Below are positions 1 through 5,631 of a DNA stretch of 7,380 nt, one piece after another. The translations under genes and the position numbers were made by a program. The first letter of the stretch is position 1, and every line of letters begins with the position of its first letter. Location: contig RFSP01000091.1 of the NCBI GenBank assembly GCA_009923895.1, positions 1 to 7,380 of the forward strand. Reading direction: 5' to 3'. This stretch comes from Betaproteobacteria bacterium (GTDB taxonomy: Bacteria > Pseudomonadota > Gammaproteobacteria > Burkholderiales > Burkholderiaceae_C). The notes under the pieces were generated by a model, which had not been told where the DNA came from, did not search any database, and worked only from the letters and a program-made list of their open reading frames with translations.

Positions 1-986
1 CAGTCCAATTTGAGTTTTTGATCGTCCACTACTTTTTTGTAGATCTCAAACTCAGCTTTGATTTGCGCAGCAAACTGCTCGGGTGTATTGGCCACAATCA
101 AAGAACCGGTGTCTTCAATGCGCTTGCGCACACTAGAGTCTTCCAGTGTTTTCTTCACAGCAGCGTACACCTTATCCACCACCTCTTTAGGCAAACCTTT
201 GGGCCCGTAAATACCGTAAAACGCCATGCGGTTCACCGGCTCCAGCCCCACTTCTTTGAAAGTCGGCACATTGGGCAGTTGAGACAAGCGCTGTGGCGCC
301 GCAATGACAATGGGAATGAGCCTGCCATCTTTGATGAACGGCAAGGCCGAGGGCATATTGTCAAAAATGATCTGCACCTGGCCTGCCACGGTGTCGTTCA
401 ACGCAGGGCCCGCCCCCCGATACGGGATGTGGGTGATGAACACGCCGGCCAAATTCTTGAAGAGTTCGGTTTGCAAGTGCCCAATGCCCCCGGTGCCCGA
501 ACTTGAATAGCTGTACTTGCCAGGATTGCGCTTGAGCTCGGCGATGAAGCCCTTGTAATCCCGGGCTGGAAAACTGGGATGCACCGCGATCACATTGGGG
601 GTGGCCGCAATGTTGATGATGGGCGTGAAATCGGTCAGCGGGTTGTAGGCAATCTTGGGGTTGATGGCCGGGTTGGCAGCCGTGGTGGACACGGTGGCCA
701 TGCCCAACGCGTAGCCATCGGGCGGTGCCTTTGACGTCTCGGTGGCGCCCACCGAGCCGCCACCCCCTGCCTTGTTTTCCACGATCATCGATTGACCCAA
801 GGGAATATGGATCTTCTCGGCGACGACGCGAGCCACAATGTCTGTGGTCCCGCCGGGCGCAAAAGGCACCACCAGCCTGACGGACTTTTGCGGATACGCC
901 TGGGCCGAAGCGCTCAACGGTGACCACAGGGTGGCAGAACCCAAGCCCAAGATCATCACAGCCCACAAACGTCTAGAAATTTTCAT
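1..986 (-). CDS. Bug/TctC-family tripartite tricarboxylate transporter substrate-binding protein (3' end at window edge)
   Basis: Periplasmic binding protein of the Bug (TctC) family, which captures small carboxylates or related anions for a TctAB-type importer. The 328 codons visible begin with a Sec signal peptide (basic MKISRR, hydrophobic core, cleavage near ASA-QA at about residues 26-30). Family hallmarks follow: VPFAPGGTTDIVAR at 40-53, NKAGGGGSVGA at 71-81, DGYALGMATVS at 90-100, IPYRGAGPALNDT at 187-199 and GPKGLP at 261-266. Bug proteins are usually about 320-330 residues, so the gene is essentially whole. The codon cut by the edge begins TG and may be the TGA stop. GGAGA at 995-999, 8 bases before ATG, is a good ribosome binding site and fixes the start. 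No TctA or TctB gene is visible, so this may be an orphan receptor. The ligand cannot be read from the sequence. Confidence 0.93.
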   Translation of the reverse strand, partial: MKISRRLWAVMILGLGSATLWSPLSASAQAYPQKSVRLVVPFAPGGTTDIVARVVAEKIHIPLGQSMIVENKAGGGGSVGATETSKAPPDGYALGMATVSTTAANPAINPKIAYNPLTDFTPIINIAATPNVIAVHPSFPARDYKGFIAELKRNPGKYSYSSSGTGGIGHLQTELFKNLAGVFITHIPYRGAGPALNDTVAGQVQIIFDNMPSALPFIKDGRLIPIVIAAPQRLSQLPNVPTFKEVGLEPVNRMAFYGIYGPKGLPKEVVDKVYAAVKKTLEDSSVRKRIEDTGSLIVANTPEQFAAQIKAEFEIYKKVVDDQKLKLD

Positions 987-994
987 GGTCGGTG

Positions 995-999
995 TCTCC
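995..999 (-). promoter_or_regulatory. Shine-Dalgarno site of the Bug-family gene
   Basis: Read on the minus strand, GGAGA lies 8 bases before the ATG at 986. It is the best-placed Shine-Dalgarno sequence I found before any gene in the window. It supports translation from an internal or leadered message, in line with co-transcription from the gene upstream. Confidence 0.7.
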
Positions 1000-1019
1000 A
1001 GATTTCATCAAAGATCGGC

Positions 1020-1649
1020 TCATGCGTTCGCCCCGAGCAAGCCGGATCGAAGCGCTTTGTCGTAGGGTTGCTCACCGATGAAGCTGCGAAGCAACGCAGC
1101 GTAAAAATCGGCGCCCGCGACGGGTTGACCGTGAAGTGTGCCATTCAATTGAAGAACCAGTCCCCGCGTGGGGTCAAAGTCCAGATCGATGAGATCGCCC
1201 TTGCGCACCGTCTTCAGGGATTGGATGACCTCTTCAAAAAGCTCGATGCGGGATTGAAGCCCGGGCAACTGCGCGGGGGAGACATTTCGCCGCACCCCTT
1301 TGTCAAAGGCCTTTGAAAATTCTGCGGCGGGCACTTCCATGAGCATGTGCAAGCGCAAGCGCTTCGGGCCCGGAGCTGCGATGACGCCTTCGGCTTGTTG
1401 AGATCGTTTGGTGAGGTACAAGGCCGCAGCGTAGCCCTTGATCCAAGCCACTGCGCGCACGCCCACGCCATTGAGGACCAGATCAGTGCCCCACAGCTGC
1501 AAGTGAGGCTCGAAGGACACCCCTTCGATCACCGCCGCTTGCGCCTGCTTTGCGAAGACCGAGACCCCCCATCCGACCGTCCCCAGCCAGGCGTGGACGC
1601 CCAACGCCCGACAAAATTGTCGCCGGTGAGCAGGGTCTTTGCGGTTCAT
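1020..1649 (-). CDS. Secreted chalcone-isomerase-like protein
   Basis: A 209-residue protein resembling the bacterial chalcone-isomerase-like family (Pfam Chalcone_3 type). Family-like features are FEPHLQLWGTDLVLNGVGVR near residues 45-64, a KGYAAALYL strand just after, APGPKRLRLHML near 90, and a C-terminal LNGTLHGQPVAGADFYAALLRSFIGEQP. These bacterial proteins are usually exported and their role is unknown; enzymatic flavonoid isomerisation should not be assumed. The frame is open back to an ATG at 1721, but I choose the ATG at 1649 because it puts the export signal at the N terminus: RRQF at 9-12, a hydrophobic stretch to about 33, and an AQA cleavage site near 36-38. RRQF resembles a twin-arginine motif. 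No real Shine-Dalgarno is present; a GAAAAT hexamer ends 6 bases before ATG. The Bug-family gene follows after 33 bases and is probably co-transcribed. The permease gene is divergent. Confidence 0.82.
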   Translation of the reverse strand: MNRKDPAHRRQFCRALGVHAWLGTVGWGVSVFAKQAQAAVIEGVSFEPHLQLWGTDLVLNGVGVRAVAWIKGYAAALYLTKRSQQAEGVIAAPGPKRLRLHMLMEVPAAEFSKAFDKGVRRNVSPAQLPGLQSRIELFEEVIQSLKTVRKGDLIDLDFDPTRGLVLQLNGTLHGQPVAGADFYAALLRSFIGEQPYDKALRSGLLGANA

Positions 1650-1655
1650 GATTTC

Positions 1656-1661
1656 ATTTTC
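1656..1661 (-). promoter_or_regulatory. Possible -10 hexamer for the chalcone-isomerase-like gene
   Basis: GAAAAT on the minus strand matches TATAAT at 4 of 6 positions and ends 6 bases before the ATG at 1649. If used, transcription would begin at or next to the start codon. No convincing -35 box is seen. Weak on its own; it is listed because four other genes here show the same spacing. Confidence 0.25.
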
Positions 1662-1695
1662 CCACGTCCGCGACGCCGGGCCAATGGGTGGCTTC

Positions 1696-1719
1696 ATCGC
1701 CTCAGGCGATACTTGAGGC
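1696..1719 (+). promoter_or_regulatory. Two overlapping inverted repeats before the AEC permease gene (possible operator or alternative hairpins)
   Basis: ATCGCC-TCA-GGCGAT at 1696-1710 is a perfect 6-base inverted repeat with a 3-base loop. It overlaps a second one, GCCTCA (1699-1704) and TGAGGC (1714-1719), separated by 9 bases; a G-U and a G-C pair could lengthen that stem to 8. The two stems share bases and cannot form together. The second ends exactly at the ATG at 1720. The site lies between two divergent genes, so it could be a protein-binding operator or an RNA switch at the start codon. The repeats are seen directly; the function is inference. Confidence 0.4.
1708..1713 (+). promoter_or_regulatory. 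Possible -10 hexamer for the AEC permease gene
   Basis: GATACT matches TATAAT at 4 of 6 positions and ends 6 bases before the ATG at 1720. It lies inside the overlapping inverted repeats, so a repressor bound there would block it. No good -35 box is seen at 16-18 bases spacing. Confidence 0.25.
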
Positions 1720-2631
1720 ATGCCTGACGCCCTCTTGCTGCTGCCGGACTTCTTGCTGATTGCCGCCGGTTACCTCATTTGTCGACATACCACCTTGAAC
1801 CGTCCCGTGTGGGAAGGTGTGGAAAGGCTGGTGTATTACCTGCTGTTCCCGAGCCTGCTGTTCATGTCGATTGTGCGCAACCCGCTGAACCTGCAATCCG
1901 ACGTGCCGCTGGCCGCGGGAGGTTTGGCGGTGGTCCTGACGGGCGTGATGCTGGCCTATGCGATCAAAAAGGCGCCTGGTGTGGACGGGCGGCTGCATGC
2001 CTCCGGGTCCCAGACGGCATTTCGATTCAACTCTTATGTGGCTTTGGCCATGGCCGATCGGCTGGCAGGCCCGCCTGGGGTGGCTTGGATGGCCCTGCTG
2101 GTCTCGGTGTGCGTGCCGGTGTGCAATATTGCGGCGGTGTGGCCGTTGGCCCGCACGGGAGGCCATGGATATGCCCGAGAGCTGATACGCAATCCGCTCA
2201 TCTTGGCGACGGTGGGCGGTTTGACCTGCAACCTGCTGCAGGTTCAATTCCCAGAATTGGTCAAGGTCACCCTCACCCGTGCCGGTGCTGCAGCCCTGCC
2301 CTTGGGGTTGATGGCCGTGGGCGCCGGATTGCGGCTGGGTGCGTTGAACGAATCGCCTCGAATGGCCGCCACCCTTCTCGGGATTCGGCACTTGGTTTTG
2401 CCCGGGTTGGCCATGGCACTCAGCCTGGCCCTTCCCCTGTCAGGGCCTCAACAGTTGCTTTTGGTGGCCTTTGCCTCCATGCCCACGGCCTCCAGCGCGT
2501 ATGTCTTGGCGGTGCGCATGGGCGGACACGGACCGTTTGTGGCCGGCATTGTCTCGATATCGACGCTCATTGCCATGGCCGGGTTGCCTTTGTCGCTCGA
2601 GTTGTACCGAAGGCTGAGCAGCGTCGCCTGA
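1720..2631 (+). CDS. AEC-family (auxin efflux carrier type) membrane transporter
   Basis: A 303-residue inner-membrane permease of the AEC family (TC 2.A.69), whose bacterial members move organic acids such as malate or malonate; the substrate here is unknown. Hydrophobic helices lie near residues 4-21, 36-51, 63-81, 104-114, 120-144, 158-174, 187-206, 217-241, 244-265 and 272-296, giving the two-bundle layout of the family. Typical segments are ERLVYYLLFPSLLF (35-48), RFNSYVALA (102-110), IRNPLI (156-161) and FASMPTASSAYVLAVRMGG (251-269). The next in-frame ATG is at residue 49, after the first helices, so the ATG at 1720 is the start. GAGG lies only 1 base before it, too close to act as a normal Shine-Dalgarno. 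The gene ends 7 bases from the convergent queG stop. Pairing with the nearby Bug receptor is not expected, since AEC carriers need no binding protein. Confidence 0.9.
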   Translation: MPDALLLLPDFLLIAAGYLICRHTTLNRPVWEGVERLVYYLLFPSLLFMSIVRNPLNLQSDVPLAAGGLAVVLTGVMLAYAIKKAPGVDGRLHASGSQTAFRFNSYVALAMADRLAGPPGVAWMALLVSVCVPVCNIAAVWPLARTGGHGYARELIRNPLILATVGGLTCNLLQVQFPELVKVTLTRAGAAALPLGLMAVGAGLRLGALNESPRMAATLLGIRHLVLPGLAMALSLALPLSGPQQLLLVAFASMPTASSAYVLAVRMGGHGPFVAGIVSISTLIAMAGLPLSLELYRRLSSVA

Positions 2632-2638
2632 AATTCAC

Positions 2639-3772
2639 TCACTGCGCTTGTGCCAGAGCCCAGTCCAGGTGCTCTTGCACCAGCGGGCTTTGAGTGGGTC
2701 TGGCCTGCGTGAGCGCGCGCTGAAATTCCTGCGCCACCTCCAAAGGCAAAGGCGTACGCAAGGCATTGCCCATGGCCACGGCCAGATTGCGACGCCACCG
2801 TGTCCAGCCAATTCGGCGGATGGCGGACCCCTCGGTCCGTCTGAAGAATTCTTCTTCGCTCCAAGACCACAGCTCGAGCAGGCCTGCCCCACGCATCCCT
2901 TCTCGAGGGACGAAGTCGGGCAGAGGCGACCTGCGGGCATATTTGTTCCAAGGACAGGCCAATTGGCAATCGTCGCAGCCGTAAATTCGATTGCCCATGA
3001 GGGGCCGCAGCGCGGGATCGATCGGGCCATCGTGCTCAATGGTCAGATAAGACACACAACGCCGTGCATCGAGCCGGTAAGGGGCCACGATGGCCCGGGT
3101 GGGACAAATATCGAGGCATGCCGTGCACGATCCACAGTGCGGTGTGGTCTGGGGTGTGGGCGGCAGAGCCATGTCCACGAAGATCTCGCCCAGGAAAAAC
3201 ATGGAGCCCCCCTCGCGTTGCAATGCCAGGGTGTGTTTGCCTCTCCACCCCAAACCGCTGCGCTGGGCGAGTTCCACCTCAAGCACGGGCGCAGAATCAC
3301 AAAAGACTCGATGGCCCCACGGACCGACGCGCTCTTGCACCTTTTGCGCCAGTTGTTGCAGACGCGACCTGACCACACGGTGGTAGTCACGACCCCGGGC
3401 GTACATCGACACCACCCCCACATCGGGCGTTTGAAGACGGGCCCACTCTTCTTCCACCCAACGCTCAAGGGGGTCAGACCCACTCTCAGGCTGACCGGGC
3501 AGATCAGGCAAATAAGGCAGGCTTGCCGTGATGACGCTGACCGTCCCCGGCACCAATTCGGCCGGGCGGGCCCGTTTCAACCCGTGGTTGGCCATGTACG
3601 CCATGCTTCCATGAAAGCCAGCCTCCAACCAGGCCAGCAACCCCGGCTCCGCAGCGGACAAATCCACACCGCACACGCCGATCTGGGAAAATCCGAGTTC
3701 GCCGGCGGCTTGTTGGATGAAGTCCACAAGAAGCCGTCCATCGCGTGCATGTGGTGCTTGAACCTGATCCAT
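2639..3772 (-). CDS. queG: Epoxyqueuosine reductase QueG
   Basis: Catalyses the last step of queuosine synthesis, reducing epoxyqueuosine to queuosine at the wobble base of GUN-anticodon tRNAs in the cytoplasm, with a cobalamin cofactor and two [4Fe-4S] clusters. The 377-residue length matches the family (E. coli about 379). Seen in order: an N-terminal LGFSQIGVCGVDL (26-38); FCDSAPVLEVELA (157-169) with the presumed catalytic Asp159; the ferredoxin-like CGSCTACLDICP with Cys213, 216, 219 and 223; Cys239; CDDCQLACPWN with Cys266, 269 and 273; and a C-terminal helical, HEAT-like part. All eight cluster cysteines are present. The frame is open further upstream, but family alignment places the start at ATG 3772, or at ATG 3781 three codons earlier. 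There is no clear Shine-Dalgarno; TAGAAT ends 7 bases before ATG 3772. The start codon overlaps that of tsaE on the other strand. Confidence 0.96.
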   Translation of the reverse strand: MDQVQAPHARDGRLLVDFIQQAAGELGFSQIGVCGVDLSAAEPGLLAWLEAGFHGSMAYMANHGLKRARPAELVPGTVSVITASLPYLPDLPGQPESGSDPLERWVEEEWARLQTPDVGVVSMYARGRDYHRVVRSRLQQLAQKVQERVGPWGHRVFCDSAPVLEVELAQRSGLGWRGKHTLALQREGGSMFFLGEIFVDMALPPTPQTTPHCGSCTACLDICPTRAIVAPYRLDARRCVSYLTIEHDGPIDPALRPLMGNRIYGCDDCQLACPWNKYARRSPLPDFVPREGMRGAGLLELWSWSEEEFFRRTEGSAIRRIGWTRWRRNLAVAMGNALRTPLPLEVAQEFQRALTQARPTQSPLVQEHLDWALAQAQ

Positions 3773-4262
3773 GGCCCCCATTCTAGGAACTCGAAGACTG
3801 CAGTGGCTCAATGAGGCCGAGTGCCACCGTTTTGCGCAGCGTTTGGCGGCCCATCCGGCCCTGCGCACGGCCTGCGTCGAACTGTGGGGCCCCTTGGGGG
3901 CTGGCAAGACCACCCTGACGAGGGCGGTGTTGAAGGCCATGGGCGTCCAAGGCAAGATCAAGAGCCCCACCTACGCCGTGCTGGAGACCTATTCGGTGCC
4001 GGGATGCGAGATTTCGCATTTCGACTTTTTTCGCTTCAGCGACCCGCATGAGTTTGAAGACGCAGGGTTTCGGGAGGTGTTCAGCCGAGCGGGGCTCAAG
4101 ATGGTGGAGTGGCCACAAAAGGCCGCAGGCCAACTGCCCACGCCCGATCTTCGACTGCACATCGAACCCATGACAGAGGACCGTCGAGAGGTGCAGGTTG
4201 AGGCCTTGACACCGCAAGGGTTGGCATTGATGGCCACCATGGACGAGGCCCATGTGGCGTAG
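3771..4262 (+). CDS. tsaE: tRNA threonylcarbamoyladenosine biosynthesis ATPase TsaE (YjeE)
   Basis: Cytoplasmic ATPase of the TsaB-TsaD-TsaE complex that makes t6A at position 37 of ANN-decoding tRNAs; it drives turnover of the TsaBD core. The 163 residues carry a Walker A loop GPLGAGKTT (40-48), the family segment KIKSPTYAVLE (62-72), HFDFFR (83-88) with Asp85, and VEWPQ (112-116), all as in E. coli TsaE (about 153 residues). The start is fixed by an in-frame TGA at 3765-3767, just before the ATG at 3771; no earlier start is possible. No Shine-Dalgarno or clear -10 is visible upstream, so its expression signals are unclear and must lie inside queG. It overlaps the amidase gene by 11 bases, so the two are surely one transcript. 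The same pairing, with mutL next, is known from E. coli. Confidence 0.96.
   Translation: MAPILGTRRLQWLNEAECHRFAQRLAAHPALRTACVELWGPLGAGKTTLTRAVLKAMGVQGKIKSPTYAVLETYSVPGCEISHFDFFRFSDPHEFEDAGFREVFSRAGLKMVEWPQKAAGQLPTPDLRLHIEPMTEDRREVQVEALTPQGLALMATMDEAHVA
3780..3785 (-). promoter_or_regulatory. Possible -10 hexamer for queG
   Basis: TAGAAT on the minus strand matches TATAAT at 5 of 6 positions and ends 7 bases before the ATG at 3772, so a transcript would start at or within a base of the start codon. It lies inside the tsaE coding sequence. TTGAGC at 3806-3811 is a -35 candidate but sits 20 bases away, longer than the usual 16-18. If this is the promoter, it favours the ATG at 3772 over the one at 3781. 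Confidence 0.35.
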
Positions 4263-5631
4263 GCGCGACTGGCTGTCTTGGGTGGGCCGTGCCGCCCCGG
4301 CAGGCTACTCGGTGTTGACCCTGGGATGGCCCGCCTTGGCCCATGGCGCCAGCATTCTGGCTGTGAGACTGTGGCCCGCAGCCGACTACACCCGGTTGAC
4401 GCTGGAGTCTGACACCCCCTTGTCTTCTCGCCACTTCATCACCCCCGATGGCACGCCCCGTCTGGTGGTGGAGATTGAAGGCTTGGAGCTGGACGCCGCC
4501 CTGAAAGAGTTGGTGGGCAAGGTGCGCGCCGATGATCCGTATGTGGCGGGCATCCGCGTGGGCCAGTTTCAGCCCAAAGTGGTTCGTTTGGTGCTGGACC
4601 TCAAGCAGAGCGTCAAACCGCAGCAGTTCACTTTGCTGCCCACCGCGCCCTACCAACATCGATTGGTCCTGGATCTGTACCCCACGGTCGAGAAAGACCC
4701 CTTGCTGGAATTGATCCGCGAAAAGGAGGCGGCAGAACGCAAAGCCGCCCAATCCATTCAAGACGCCTTGGGAGACTTCATCGATCGATTGGAGAGGCCT
4801 GGGGAAAGGCCCGGGGAAAAGCCCAGCGAAAGGCCCAGCGCCAAGCCCCCCGCGCCTGTGCAGACACCGGCTCCAGCGACTGACATCGAACCCAGCGACT
4901 CCCACCTCAAGGAGGTGGCCAACCGGCTGGTCATCGTCGCCCTCGACCCCGGGCATGGCGGGGAGGACCCCGGTGCGATAGGACCGACGGGCCTGAGAGA
5001 AAAGGACGTGGTGCTCCAAATTGCCTTGCAACTCAGAGACCGTCTGCATCAAGTGCGGGGATTGCGGGTCATGATGACCCGCGATGCCGACTTCTTCGTC
5101 CCCCTGCATGAAAGGGTCCGCAAAGCGCGACGGGTTCAGGCCGACCTGTTCGTCTCCATTCACGCCGACGCCTTCATGCAGCCTGGCGCCAGAGGCGCCA
5201 GCGTCTTCGCTCTGTCTTCTGGCGCGGCCTCGAGCGCGACGGCCCGCTGGATGGCCAGCCGTGAAAATGCCGCGGACGCGGTGGGGGGTGTGAATGTCAG
5301 CGCCAAAGACCCCCAGGTATTGCAAGCACTGCTGGACATGAGCACCAGTGCCCAAATCAAAGACAGCCTGAAACTGGGAAATGAAGTGCTGTCAAGGCTG
5401 GGACGCGTGGGCCGATTGCACAAAGGTCATGTCGAACAGGCGGGATTCGCAGTACTCAAAGCGCCTGACGTGCCCAGCATCCTGGTGGAGACGGCTTTTA
5501 TCTCCAACCCCACCGAGGAAGCGCATCTCAAAGACCCCGAGTACCGGGCCCAATTGGTCGAGGCCCTCTACACCGGCATCCGCCGCTACTTTGCGCGCAA
5601 TCCCCCGCTGGCGCGGCCCCGTTCACTCTGA
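4252..5631 (+). CDS. amiC: N-acetylmuramoyl-L-alanine amidase, AmiC type (AMIN plus Amidase_3)
   Basis: Periplasmic zinc amidase that cuts the bond between MurNAc and the stem peptide so daughter cells can separate. Its 459 residues show: an export signal with RRRDWL at 3-8 (twin-arginine-like, as in E. coli AmiC), then a hydrophobic stretch to about 31; an AMIN domain at about 33-145, which targets septal peptidoglycan; a charged helix and E-R/K-P-G/S repeat linker at about 150-215; and the Amidase_3 domain from about 226. Zinc ligands are His235 (DPGHGG), Glu250 (REKD) and His304 (SIHAD); Glu413 (VETAFISNP) is catalytic. The insert at about 325-390 (RENAADAVGG ... DSLKLGNEVL) matches the autoinhibitory helix relieved by LytM activators such as EnvC or NlpD. 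The start lies inside tsaE; GAGG at 4245-4248 is close to it and coupling is likely. It could equally be named amiB. Confidence 0.95.
   Translation: MWRRRDWLSWVGRAAPAGYSVLTLGWPALAHGASILAVRLWPAADYTRLTLESDTPLSSRHFITPDGTPRLVVEIEGLELDAALKELVGKVRADDPYVAGIRVGQFQPKVVRLVLDLKQSVKPQQFTLLPTAPYQHRLVLDLYPTVEKDPLLELIREKEAAERKAAQSIQDALGDFIDRLERPGERPGEKPSERPSAKPPAPVQTPAPATDIEPSDSHLKEVANRLVIVALDPGHGGEDPGAIGPTGLREKDVVLQIALQLRDRLHQVRGLRVMMTRDADFFVPLHERVRKARRVQADLFVSIHADAFMQPGARGASVFALSSGAASSATARWMASRENAADAVGGVNVSAKDPQVLQALLDMSTSAQIKDSLKLGNEVLSRLGRVGRLHKGHVEQAGFAVLKAPDVPSILVETAFISNPTEEAHLKDPEYRAQLVEALYTGIRRYFARNPPLARPRSL
4792..4851 (+). repeat. 12-base tandem repeat encoding E-[R/K]-P-[G/S] in the amidase linker
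   Basis: Four in-frame 12-base units at 4792-4839 encode ERPG, ERPG... in variants ERPG, ERPG-like, EKPS and ERPS (residues 181-196). A fifth, degenerate unit (AKPP) follows at 4840-4851. Units differ by a few bases, so this is an older, diverged tandem array. It lengthens the flexible, charged tether between the AMIN and catalytic domains. Since each unit is a multiple of three, gain or loss of units would change linker length without a frameshift. Confidence 0.8.
5064..5082. repeat. 19-base palindrome (9-1-9) inside the amidase gene
   Basis: The sequence GCGGGTCAT-G-ATGACCCGC is a perfect 9-base inverted repeat around a single central base. It falls on codons for the RVMMTRD segment of the amidase domain, a conserved strand, so it may be a by-product of codon choice. 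No role is known. Confidence 0.6.
5183..5201. repeat. 8-base inverted repeat with 3-base loop inside the amidase gene
   Basis: CTGGCGCC-AGA-GGCGCCAG is a perfect, very GC-rich stem with a 3-base loop, encoding the GARGAS segment just after the zinc-binding SIHAD motif. Each arm contains the palindrome GGCGCC. No T-run follows, so it is not a standard terminator. It could slow ribosomes or mark an mRNA structure; function unknown. Confidence 0.55.

Noticed and set aside
1650..1721. Longer N terminus for the chalcone-isomerase-like protein (ATG at 1721 or 1697)
   Set aside because: It would bury the export signal behind 16-24 extra residues and overlap the start of the divergent permease gene. 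The ATG at 1649 places the signal at the N terminus.
2648..3814. A 388-codon open frame on the plus strand antisense to queG
   Set aside because: The opposite strand encodes QueG with all its cysteine clusters. The antisense translation is rich in Arg, His, Pro and Gln with no domain or motif, as is usual opposite GC-rich genes.
3782..3970. Extension of queG upstream to an ATG at 3970
   Set aside because: The extra 60 or so residues do not resemble QueG, lie inside the tsaE coding sequence, and would make the protein much longer than the family's usual length of about 380.
4096..5355. A 419-codon open frame on the minus strand antisense to tsaE and the amidase gene
   Set aside because: It lies opposite two clearly recognised genes, crosses their junction, and its product shows no motif, signal or plausible composition. 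Long open frames are common opposite GC-rich genes.
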